NCBI GenBank assembly: GCA_017882985.1
Contig: JADGOK010000078.1
Location: 1 to 5,747 of the forward strand
DNA: 5,747 nucleotides
Origin: Acidimicrobiales bacterium
Lineage (GTDB): Bacteria; Actinomycetota; Acidimicrobiia; Acidimicrobiales; RAAP-2
Direction: 5' to 3'
Below are positions 1 through 5,072 of this stretch, piece by piece. The position numbers and the translations under genes are program-made. Position 1 is the stretch's first letter. Each line of letters begins with the position of its first letter. Below the pieces are notes generated by a model, which was not told the origin of the DNA, ran no database searches, and worked only from the letters and a program-made list of their open reading frames with translations.

Positions 1-225
1 GTGGCCGATCACGATCGAGCCCGCGAGTGCGCGCAGCGTGGTGTCGGCGAAGACGTGGCTCACCAGCCCGTTGTCCTTGACGACCGTGATCTGGTGATTG
101 TTGAAGGTGGCCATGCCGGCTGACTCTTGTCCGCGGTGTTGGAGTGCGTAGAGAGCGTCGTAACAGAGATGTGCGACGTCGCGCCCTGGTGCCACGATCC
201 CCACAACGCCACAGGCTTCCTTCAT
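1..225 (-). CDS. purF: Amidophosphoribosyltransferase PurF, N-terminal part (runs off the window)
   Basis: PurF makes 5-phosphoribosylamine from PRPP and glutamine in the cytoplasm, the first committed step of purine synthesis. Only the first 75 codons are present, because the gene continues past base 1. The protein begins MKEACGVVGIVAPGR. Cys5, within the CGVVGI motif, matches the N-terminal nucleophile of class II (Ntn) glutamine amidotransferases, so MKEA would be a four-residue propeptide removed to expose it. YALQHRGQESAGMA follows at about residues 26-39, and the visible part ends in IVIGH, where the family continues into the GHTRY-type glutamine-site motif. The ATG at 225-223 is chosen because it directly precedes the nucleophile motif. 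The frame stays open upstream but gives no family-like sequence. The propeptide is much shorter than the roughly 30-residue one I recall for mycobacterial PurF. It is head-to-head with the PHP gene at 321. Identification is secure. Confidence 0.95.
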   Translation of the reverse strand, partial: MKEACGVVGIVAPGRDVAHLCYDALYALQHRGQESAGMATFNNHQITVVKDNGLVSHVFADTTLRALAGSIVIGH

Positions 226-234
226 CCGCCTACC

Positions 235-240
235 ACTGTA
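235..240 (-). promoter_or_regulatory. Candidate -10 box for purF (TACAGT)
   Basis: On the minus strand TACAGT matches the TAnnnT core of actinobacterial -10 elements. It lies nine bases upstream of the purF ATG, so transcription would begin only a few bases before the start codon, giving a nearly leaderless mRNA. No good -35 hexamer is seen at the usual distance. GTAGGCGG just upstream of the ATG is at best a weak ribosome-binding site. Confidence 0.3.
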
Positions 241-263
241 GGGGTCAAGGAGCGAGGAGGCAC

Positions 264-278
264 TGCGACATTCTCGCA
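264..278. promoter_or_regulatory. Dyad TGCGA-N5-TCGCA in the purF/PHP divergent spacer
   Basis: TGCGA (264-268) and TCGCA (274-278) are perfect inverted repeats around a 5-base centre. The site is central in the 95-base spacer between two divergent genes, a usual place for a transcription factor site. It would lie around the -35 position or upstream for purF. No known regulator motif is recognised, so operator function is inference. Confidence 0.3.
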
Positions 279-308
279 CACCCGACCGAGGGCGTCGTAC
301 CCCTTCAG

Positions 309-314
309 TACGCT
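309..314 (+). promoter_or_regulatory. Candidate -10 box for the PHP gene (TACGCT)
   Basis: TACGCT fits TAnnnT and ends exactly six bases before the GTG at 321. Transcription from it would start at or very near the first base of the start codon, so the gene could be leaderless. This fits the lack of a Shine-Dalgarno sequence immediately upstream of the GTG. No -35 element is apparent. Confidence 0.3.
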
Positions 315-320
315 GCTGAG

Positions 321-1241
321 GTGATAGATCTTCATACCCACTCCACGTTCTCTGACGGTTCGGATAGTCCGGCGGTGCTGGCGCAAAAGGCTCACGATTT
401 GGGTATTTCGGCAATCGCGCTGACCGATCACGACACGACGGCCAGTCACGACGACATGGCTGCGGCCTGCGAGGACCTGGGGATTGAGCACGTCAGCGGA
501 CTCGAGGTCTCCTTGCGAGAGAACGAGTTTCCTAAGACCCGCCCCGGTGGACCGGTCCCTCGCAACGTCCACGTCCTCGCCTACTTCGTGCCGCTCGATC
601 CCGTCCATCCGCTCCAACAGAAGCTGACGGCACTTCGACACGACCGCGACGTTCGCAACCGCGAGTTGGTCGTGACGCTCCAACGGCTCGGCTTCGCCGA
701 TTTGACCCTGGACTATCTGGTCACCCTGGCTAACAGCGTCGACTCAATCGGACGACCCCACTTCGCCCAAGCGATGTTTGACCTGCACCCCGAAATCGTT
801 GGCGAGAAGACCGATGTCACGTGGAACCAAATCTTCGTCGAGTGGCTCGGCAGCGAGGGTCGGGCCTATATCCCTAAGACCAGCATGCCCCTGGAGGAGT
901 TCGTTGACGCCGCGAAGGGTTCGGACACGGTCTTTTCGATCGCCCACCCGCTCGTGAACTATCTCGACTCGATCACGTCGGCGAACATCGAGTCAACGAT
1001 GCCCCGCGTGATGGCCTCACTTCGTGAACGGGGCTTCGCCGGCATTGAGGCCTACTACGGCAGCACCAACGCCGACGTGCGAGCGCTGATGGTCAAGTTG
1101 ACCCGCGACGCCGGCATGATTCCAACCGGTGGATCGGACTACCACGGCAACTACAAGCAAGACGTAAGTCTCGGCTTCGGGCGCACGGGCGACCTTCGGG
1201 TGCCCAACGAGATCTTGGACGAGTTGAAGGCGGCTCGCTAG
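321..1241 (+). CDS. PHP-domain phosphoesterase, TrpH/RnmA (YciV)-like
   Basis: This is a 306-residue metal-dependent phosphoesterase of the polymerase-and-histidinol-phosphatase (PHP) fold. Characterised TrpH/RnmA relatives act on nucleoside 3',5'-bisphosphates such as pAp and as 5'-3' exonucleases on short RNA, releasing 5'-mononucleotides; the substrate here is inferred. The metal-site motifs appear in family order: HTH with His5 and His7, Asp12, TDHD with Asp36-His37-Asp38, GLE with Glu62, NVHVLAY with His84, GRPHFA (144-149), IAHP with His209, and GGSDYHG (270-276). All expected ligands look intact. The GTG at 321 is chosen because it gives VIDLHTHS, the usual N-terminus of this family; the frame is open upstream but unlike the family. 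No Shine-Dalgarno precedes this GTG, although an AGGAGG lies about 60 bases upstream. It is divergent from purF and convergent with purL, and the two stop codons overlap. Confidence 0.9.
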   Translation: MIDLHTHSTFSDGSDSPAVLAQKAHDLGISAIALTDHDTTASHDDMAAACEDLGIEHVSGLEVSLRENEFPKTRPGGPVPRNVHVLAYFVPLDPVHPLQQKLTALRHDRDVRNRELVVTLQRLGFADLTLDYLVTLANSVDSIGRPHFAQAMFDLHPEIVGEKTDVTWNQIFVEWLGSEGRAYIPKTSMPLEEFVDAAKGSDTVFSIAHPLVNYLDSITSANIESTMPRVMASLRERGFAGIEAYYGSTNADVRALMVKLTRDAGMIPTGGSDYHGNYKQDVSLGFGRTGDLRVPNEILDELKAAR

Positions 1242-1247
1242 TCGAGC
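1233..1247. terminator. Short hairpin over overlapping PHP and purL stop codons
   Basis: GCTCG (1233-1237) pairs with CGAGC (1243-1247) around the loop CTAGT. The loop holds CTAG (1238-1241), which supplies TAG stops to both convergent genes, so there is no intergenic space. The stem is only 5 bp and neither strand has a T-run, so it is not a canonical intrinsic terminator. A weak bidirectional end signal is possible, because terminators without U-tracts are reported in actinobacteria. It resembles the junction at 4388-4408. Confidence 0.25.
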
Positions 1248-3514
1248 GACGCCAGAGCGGTCTCGAGCGCGTTCGCCCGCCGCGCCGTGACATCGTCAAC
1301 CGACAGATCGATGGCCGATCCGATTCGCAGTGCGGCGCCTCCCGCGACGCCCAAGACCACTACGGGAACACCGGCACGCCCGGCACGCTCTTGAAAGGCA
1401 CCGACGTCGGACGTTGCCATCACGAATCGCCCCGGAAACTCGCTGAATAGCTCGCCGTGGGACTCGAATTCTTCGAGGGTGGCACCCACGCCCGTCACCG
1501 ACACCATTTCGGCGAGTGACGTCGCGAGACCACCACCACCGACGTCGTGCACTGCGGTGACGTCGCTCGCTTCGCCGGCACAAATTGCCGAGATCTCGCT
1601 CACGACGAAGTTCGTGGTGACGCGAAACGACGCCGCTTCGAACGTGGGCACCCGGCCACCACGACGACCGCGGCGCGTCGCCCACTTCGTCCCGCCGAGT
1701 GGGAACGGCTGACTGCCCGCCGCGTGACGGACGCCGACGAGGACGATTGCGTCACCGTCACGCCACGACCAACCCGGCGGCGGCGCCACCAGCGACTCGA
1801 CGACACCGAGAAGTCCCACGACCGGCGTCGGGTCAATGTCGTTGCCCCCGCTCTCGTTGTAGAGCGACACGTTGCCACCAATGACCGGCAGGTCCAGATC
1901 GCGACAGGCGCCCGCCATCCCGTCGACCGTCTCGGAGAGTTGCCACATCACTTCGGGATGCTCGGGATTGCCGAAATTGAGACAGTTCACGACGGCCTTG
2001 GCGCTCGCTCCTACGCACGCAAGGTTCGCGACGCTCTCGGCCACAGTCAGCGCGATCCCCCTGCGGGGGTCGAGCGCGCACCATCGTGGATTCGAGTCCG
2101 TCGACAGTGCGATGCCGCGCTCGGAGATCGGAAGTCCCGGCCCGGCCAGTCGCAAGAGCGCCGCGTCGCGACCGGGACCCACGACCGTGTTGAGGAAGAG
2201 CTGCGAGTCGTACTGACGGTAGACCCACGCGGGATCGATCAAGAGGTCCAAGAGGTCGTCGCCGGGTGAACCCACGGGCTCGTCGTCGGTGGGATCGTCG
2301 GCGTGGATTTCGTCGAGGTCGAGTGGTCGCCGCATCGGACGGTCGTACAGTGGCGCCTCGTCGGCCAAAGAAGCTGCGGGCACTTCGGCGAGCACTTCAC
2401 CGTCAAACCCTCGACGCACCCGCAGGAATCCCACCCGGTCTCCCTGCTCGTCGAGGTCCGGTTCGACCACGTGACCGACGACGCTGGCGCGCACCTCCCA
2501 CTTGGCACAAAGCTCCGCGACGGCCGGCCAGTTCTCGGGTGTCACGATGGCGAGCATGCGCTCCTGGCTTTCGGAGGTCATAATTTCGAACGGCTGCATT
2601 CCGGGCTCTCGCAGCGGCACCGCAGTGATGTCGACGTCCATGCCCACGCCACCGCGCGCCGCGGTCTCACTCGTGGCGCAGACCAAACCAGCTCCGCCCA
2701 AGTCCTGGATGCCGACCACCAAGCCGTCGTCGAGTAACGCGAGGCACGCCTCGATCAGGCGCTTCTCCTCATAGGGATCGCCCACCTGGACGCTCGGACG
2801 CTTGGCGTCGTCGAGCGACGCCGCACCGTCGTCACCGGCAAATCCGGCTGACGCCAGAACCGAGACCCCGCCGATTCCGTCGCGGCCCGTCGACGAACCG
2901 AGCAACACCGCTAGATTGCCGACGCCCGAAGCGACACCCAGCACCAACCGCTCGGTCGGCAGCGCCCCGGCGCACAGCACGTTCACGAGCGGATTCGAGG
3001 CGTAACAATCGTCAAAGGTCAGTTCGCCGCCGATCGTCGGCACGCCCACCGAATTGCCGTAACCCGAGATTCCCGACACCACACCCTCGACCAACCAGCG
3101 CTGACGAGCGTCGGTCAGTTCTCCAAAGAACAATGGATCCATGACGACCAGCGGTCGTGCGCCCATGGTGAAGACGTCACGCAAGATGCCTCCGACGCCG
3201 GTCGCGGCGCCCTGATAGGGCTCGATGGCGGAGGGATGGTTATGACTCTCAATGCGGATCGCGACCGCGATGCCGTCGCCGGCGTCGATGACGCCGGCGT
3301 TCTCGCCGGGTCCAACCAGCACGTGCGGCGCTTCGGTAGGCAGTCGGCGAAGGTGCAGGCGCGAGGACTTGTACGAGCAGTGCTCACTCCACATCACGCC
3401 GTAGAGCGCCAGTTCCAATGGATTGGGGTCACGGCGAAGAACCTCGCGAATGTCGTCCAGCTCCGCATCGGTCAAGCCCAGCGCACGGTGCAACTGATCG
3501 GGGGCGCCACTCAC
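1238..3514 (-). CDS. purL: Phosphoribosylformylglycinamidine synthase subunit PurL (small type)
   Basis: PurL is the ATP-dependent synthetase subunit that converts FGAR to FGAM, using ammonia channelled from PurQ with PurS as bridging subunit. The length, 758 residues, is normal for small PurL. The tandem halves of the family are complete. The first half has WSEHCSYKSSR (42-52), SHNHPS (90-95), GAATGVGG (102-109), GRDGIGG (210-216), QDLGGAGL (270-277) and SESQERML (314-321). The second half has GNVSLYNES (547-555) and HDVGGGGL (656-663). LGGTKWA (606-612) stands where small PurL proteins I recall usually have LGGSE. The GTG start at 3514 gives the expected short lead-in to RALGLTDAE. GGTGGA touches the GTG, too close to be a normal Shine-Dalgarno, while TAGTTT six bases upstream suggests a leaderless message. 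purL is separated from purQ by a plus-strand gene and an AT-rich spacer, so it probably has its own promoter. Confidence 0.97.
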   Translation of the reverse strand: MSGAPDQLHRALGLTDAELDDIREVLRRDPNPLELALYGVMWSEHCSYKSSRLHLRRLPTEAPHVLVGPGENAGVIDAGDGIAVAIRIESHNHPSAIEPYQGAATGVGGILRDVFTMGARPLVVMDPLFFGELTDARQRWLVEGVVSGISGYGNSVGVPTIGGELTFDDCYASNPLVNVLCAGALPTERLVLGVASGVGNLAVLLGSSTGRDGIGGVSVLASAGFAGDDGAASLDDAKRPSVQVGDPYEEKRLIEACLALLDDGLVVGIQDLGGAGLVCATSETAARGGVGMDVDITAVPLREPGMQPFEIMTSESQERMLAIVTPENWPAVAELCAKWEVRASVVGHVVEPDLDEQGDRVGFLRVRRGFDGEVLAEVPAASLADEAPLYDRPMRRPLDLDEIHADDPTDDEPVGSPGDDLLDLLIDPAWVYRQYDSQLFLNTVVGPGRDAALLRLAGPGLPISERGIALSTDSNPRWCALDPRRGIALTVAESVANLACVGASAKAVVNCLNFGNPEHPEVMWQLSETVDGMAGACRDLDLPVIGGNVSLYNESGGNDIDPTPVVGLLGVVESLVAPPPGWSWRDGDAIVLVGVRHAAGSQPFPLGGTKWATRRGRRGGRVPTFEAASFRVTTNFVVSEISAICAGEASDVTAVHDVGGGGLATSLAEMVSVTGVGATLEEFESHGELFSEFPGRFVMATSDVGAFQERAGRAGVPVVVLGVAGGAALRIGSAIDLSVDDVTARRANALETALASLD

Positions 3515-3520
3515 TCCACC

Positions 3521-3526
3521 AAACTA
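3521..3526 (-). promoter_or_regulatory. Candidate -10 box for purL (TAGTTT)
   Basis: On the minus strand TAGTTT matches TAnnnT and is followed by six bases and then the purL GTG. This is the same spacing as the candidate -10 of the PHP gene, and transcription would start at the GTG. No clear -35 hexamer lies 16-18 bases upstream, where the DNA is instead occupied by a palindrome. Confidence 0.35.
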
Positions 3527-3530
3527 CCGG

Positions 3531-3543
3531 CCGATGACATCGG
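3531..3543. promoter_or_regulatory. Perfect 13-base dyad upstream of purL, possible operator
   Basis: CCGATGACATCGG is a perfect inverted repeat (CCGATG/CATCGG) around one central base. It ends four bases before the candidate purL -10 box, in the -35/-10 spacer, where a bound repressor would block transcription. It shares the loose form CGA-N5-TCG with the dyad in front of purF. No known regulator motif is recognised, so purine control is inference. Confidence 0.35.
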
Positions 3544-3556
3544 GTCGCGTCGCCGG

Positions 3557-3591
3557 GCCGGCGCCCGAGATGTTGTACCACCGGCGCCGGC
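3557..3591. repeat. 9-base inverted repeat, GC-rich hairpin upstream of purL
   Basis: GCCGGCGCC (3557-3565) and GGCGCCGGC (3583-3591) are perfect inverted repeats separated by 17 bases. Transcribed from an upstream promoter, they would form a strong hairpin about 43 bases before the purL start. It could be a terminator or attenuator for transcription entering from upstream. There is no T-run, and GC-rich DNA forms such stems easily. Confidence 0.45.
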
Positions 3592-3636
3592 ATCGGGGCG
3601 GCGACGTCCGGGGCGCGGCGCACGAACCGGCCGCGT

Positions 3637-3650
3637 GGTGAATGTTGCGA
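3637..3650 (+). repeat. Left copy of imperfect 14-base direct repeat GGTGAATGTYRCGA
   Basis: GGTGAATGTTGCGA agrees at 12 of 14 positions with GGTGAATGTCACGA at 3897-3910. It lies at the transition from GC-rich sequence to the AT-rich island, so the two copies roughly bracket the island, 260 bases apart. The match is short enough to be chance. Confidence 0.4.
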
Positions 3651-3867
3651 CTAATGGCGTAAGAAAATCTGGAAGGTCAGCGATTGCATAGGCTCCACAA
3701 CCAAATCCAGAAATAAACGCTATGGAGTCACTACATCCGCCACAATTTCGCTCCAAAAGGTGACCATTGTGCGAATTAAATCAAAGAGATAAAAATCACT
3801 AACTCGCAACCTATATCGGTCATAAATTGATAATTGGCGTTAGAGTATGATATGAAATTGAAGTAGA

Positions 3868-3896
3868 TTCATAACAATTGATGGAGCGATTATCAA
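3868..3896 (-). promoter_or_regulatory. Candidate sigma70-like promoter facing purL (TTGATA-N17-TATGAA)
   Basis: Read on the minus strand, TTGATA (3896-3891) and TATGAA (3873-3868) are separated by 17 bases, one and two mismatches from the housekeeping hexamers. A transcript would begin near 3861 and give purL a leader of roughly 350 bases containing the GC-rich hairpin. AT-rich DNA produces such matches readily. This competes with the leaderless model for purL, although both promoters could exist. Confidence 0.25.
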
Positions 3897-3910
3897 GGTG
3901 AATGTCACGA
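3897..3910 (+). repeat. Right copy of imperfect 14-base direct repeat GGTGAATGTYRCGA
   Basis: GGTGAATGTCACGA is the partner of the copy at 3637-3650, differing at two positions. It lies near the downstream end of the AT-rich island, about 50 bases before the basic-protein start codon. Confidence 0.4.
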
Positions 3911-3926
3911 GGAGTTGATATCTCAC

Positions 3927-3932
3927 TAACTT
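3927..3932 (+). promoter_or_regulatory. Candidate -10 box for the basic-protein gene (TAACTT)
   Basis: TAACTT fits TAnnnT and would place the transcription start near 3939, giving a leader of about 20 bases that includes the GGAG ribosome site. No convincing -35 is seen. A second plus-strand candidate is TTGATA (3827-3832) with TATGAA (3851-3856), spacing 18. The sequence does not decide between them. Confidence 0.2.
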
Positions 3933-3952
3933 AATGGATCCCCCTAGACCCC

Positions 3953-3956
3953 GGAG
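3953..3956 (+). promoter_or_regulatory. Ribosome binding site GGAG deciding the start at 3961
   Basis: GGAG (GGAGAA) ends four bases before the ATG at 3961, slightly short but acceptable spacing. The alternative in-frame ATG at 3934 has no comparable upstream element, so the later start is preferred. Confidence 0.5.
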
Positions 3957-3960
3957 AACC

Positions 3961-4401
3961 ATGGCCACCCCAGTGAAGAAAGCAGCAACGAAGAAGCCCA
4001 CAAAACGCTCAATGAGCGCCGACCACAAAGCCAAGCTGGCCCAGGGCCGCAAGGAGTCGCGCGTCGTGAGCAAGTACCTCGAGGCCATCACGGCCGGCAA
4101 GGGAAAACGTGGCCGTAAGCGCACGCCTGAGTCGATCAACATTCAGATCGCCCATATCGACAAGGAGATCGGTGGGGCCTCGCCGATTCGCAAACTGGAA
4201 CTCACCCAGAGGCGCTTCGACCTGGTGGCCGAGCGCGAGCGTCTGACCTCGAGAATCGATCTCGCCGGTCTCGAGAAGGAATTCGTGAAGATCGCCAAGT
4301 CATACTCGACGCGCAATGGCATTGGCTACAGTGCGTTTCGCGAACTCGGTGTGAGTGCCGAAGTCTTGAAACGCGCCAGCATCACCCGCGCTCGAAGCTA
4401 G
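3961..4401 (+). CDS. Conserved-looking small basic protein of unknown function
   Basis: A 146-residue protein that I cannot assign to a named family. Residues 1-16 form a Lys/Ala/Thr/Pro-rich tail (KKAATKKPTKR), like the basic tails of histone-like proteins. KRGRKR at 49-54 resembles an AT-hook core. Residues 57-113 are charged and probably helical, with possible coiled-coil character (IDKEIGG, RRFDLVAERERL). The C-terminal part, about 106-141 (EFVKIAKSYSTRNGIGYSAFRELGVSAEVLKRASI), reads like a compact helical domain of the kind I recall in uncharacterised actinobacterial proteins. No signal peptide or membrane segment is seen. The start at 3961 is chosen for the GGAG upstream; the ATG at 3934 would add nine residues. 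GC-rich codons match the neighbouring genes, so it is probably a resident gene. It converges on purQ with overlapping stops. A nucleic-acid-binding or nucleoid role is inference from charge alone. Confidence 0.8.
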   Translation: MATPVKKAATKKPTKRSMSADHKAKLAQGRKESRVVSKYLEAITAGKGKRGRKRTPESINIQIAHIDKEIGGASPIRKLELTQRRFDLVAERERLTSRIDLAGLEKEFVKIAKSYSTRNGIGYSAFRELGVSAEVLKRASITRARS

Positions 4402-4408
4402 CGAGCGC
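4388..4408. terminator. Hairpin over overlapping basic-protein and purQ stop codons
   Basis: GCGCTCG (4388-4394) and CGAGCGC (4402-4408) form a perfect 7-bp stem around the loop AAGCTAG. The loop contains CTAG (4398-4401), which gives TAG stops to the convergent genes on both strands. No U-tract follows on either side, so a bidirectional terminator without U-tract is possible but unproven. The layout parallels the hairpin at 1233-1247. Confidence 0.3.
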
Positions 4409-5069
4409 CGACGGGAACGGAGAGGAAACTCTCGAGAAGTACTCGTCCGTCAACGCTTCCGAGCAACGTCGACATCGCTCGCTCGGGGTGCGGCATGAGA
4501 CCCACGACGTTGCCCTGCGGGTTCGCCACGCCCGCGATGTCACCACGTGATCCGTTCGGGTTCTCCTTGTAGCGCAGCACGATCTGATCGTTCGCCACCA
4601 GCGACGCGTAGGTCGCGTCATCACAGGTGAACGCGCCCGAGAAGTGATTGATGGGAATTCGAAGTTCCTGACCCTTCGTTGCGTTACGCGTCAGCACCGA
4701 CGCCGTCGACTCGACGATCAACGTCGTGGGCTGGCACAGGAACGTCAGACCGCGATTCTTCTGCAGGGCACCGGGCAGCATGCCGGCCTCGGTGAGCACC
4801 TGGAATCCGTTGCAGATGCCCAGCACCGCGCCGCCGTCGGCCGCGAATCGTGCCACCGCGCCCATGACCGGTGAGAACCGGGCGAGTGCGCCGGGGCGAA
4901 GGTAATCACCGTGAGCGAAGCCGCCGGGCAGGATCACGCCGTCAAATTCAGTGAGATCCGTCGCCGAGTGCCACACGAACTCGGCCGTCGCGCCCAGCTG
5001 GGTCATCGCGGCGGCGGCGTCGTATTCGCAGTTCGATCCGGGAAAGACGACAATGGCGACGCGCGTCAC
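4398..5069 (-). CDS. purQ: Phosphoribosylformylglycinamidine synthase glutaminase subunit PurQ
   Basis: PurQ is the class I (triad) glutamine amidotransferase that releases ammonia for PurL in FGAM synthesis. The 223-residue protein has the full family pattern: FPGSNCEYD (9-17), LPGGFAHGDYLRPGA (47-61), the nucleophile Cys86 in GICNGFQ (84-90), and the His194/Glu196 pair in MPHPERA (192-198). ENPNGSRGDIAGV (169-181) is also typical of PurQ. The catalytic triad Cys86, His194 and Glu196 is intact. The GTG start at 5069 gives the expected VTRVAIVVFPGSN opening. It lies three bases after the purS stop, in the same frame and without a visible Shine-Dalgarno, so translational coupling to purS is likely. 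The 3' end overlaps the stop of the convergent basic-protein gene by four bases. Confidence 0.97.
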   Translation of the reverse strand: MTRVAIVVFPGSNCEYDAAAAMTQLGATAEFVWHSATDLTEFDGVILPGGFAHGDYLRPGALARFSPVMGAVARFAADGGAVLGICNGFQVLTEAGMLPGALQKNRGLTFLCQPTTLIVESTASVLTRNATKGQELRIPINHFSGAFTCDDATYASLVANDQIVLRYKENPNGSRGDIAGVANPQGNVVGLMPHPERAMSTLLGSVDGRVLLESFLSVPVGAR

Positions 5070-5072
5070 GAC

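Larger units (their letters stand above)
3515..3960. other. Intergenic region between purL and the basic-protein gene, with AT-rich island
   Basis: This 446-base stretch carries no convincing gene. From 3515 to about 3640 it is very GC-rich and holds inverted repeats. From about 3651 to 3940 it is AT-rich, near 38% GC by hand count, against clearly GC-rich flanking genes. Several AATTGA-like words recur (about 3825-3885), and imperfect direct repeats occur. An 81-codon minus-strand frame (3756-3511, TTG start) ends in a GTGA overlap with the purL start, but its second half is low-complexity and no family is recognised, so it is not called. No tRNA or known riboswitch was recognised. Confidence 0.75.

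Noticed and set aside
144..320. N-terminal extension of the PHP frame to the ATG at 144
   Set aside because: The added 59 residues overlap purF on the other strand, are Arg-rich and unlike the family, whose members begin at IDLHTHS.
222..683. 153-codon minus-strand frame
   Set aside because: It is antisense to the well-supported PHP gene and runs into the purF start region; composition is that of a shadow frame.
1547..2269. 240-codon plus-strand frame
   Set aside because: It is antisense to purL, has Arg/His/Pro-rich composition typical of shadow frames in GC-rich DNA, and shows no recognisable domain.
3515..3960. Purine (guanine/adenine) or other riboswitch in the spacer upstream of purL
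   Set aside because: I could not find the conserved junction cores or stem layout of a known class; only a simple GC-rich inverted repeat is visible.
3840..4142. 100-codon minus-strand frame with hydrophobic stretches
   Set aside because: It is mostly antisense to the basic-protein gene; the apparent hydrophobic segments come from reading Lys/Glu-rich codons backwards and from the AT-rich island.
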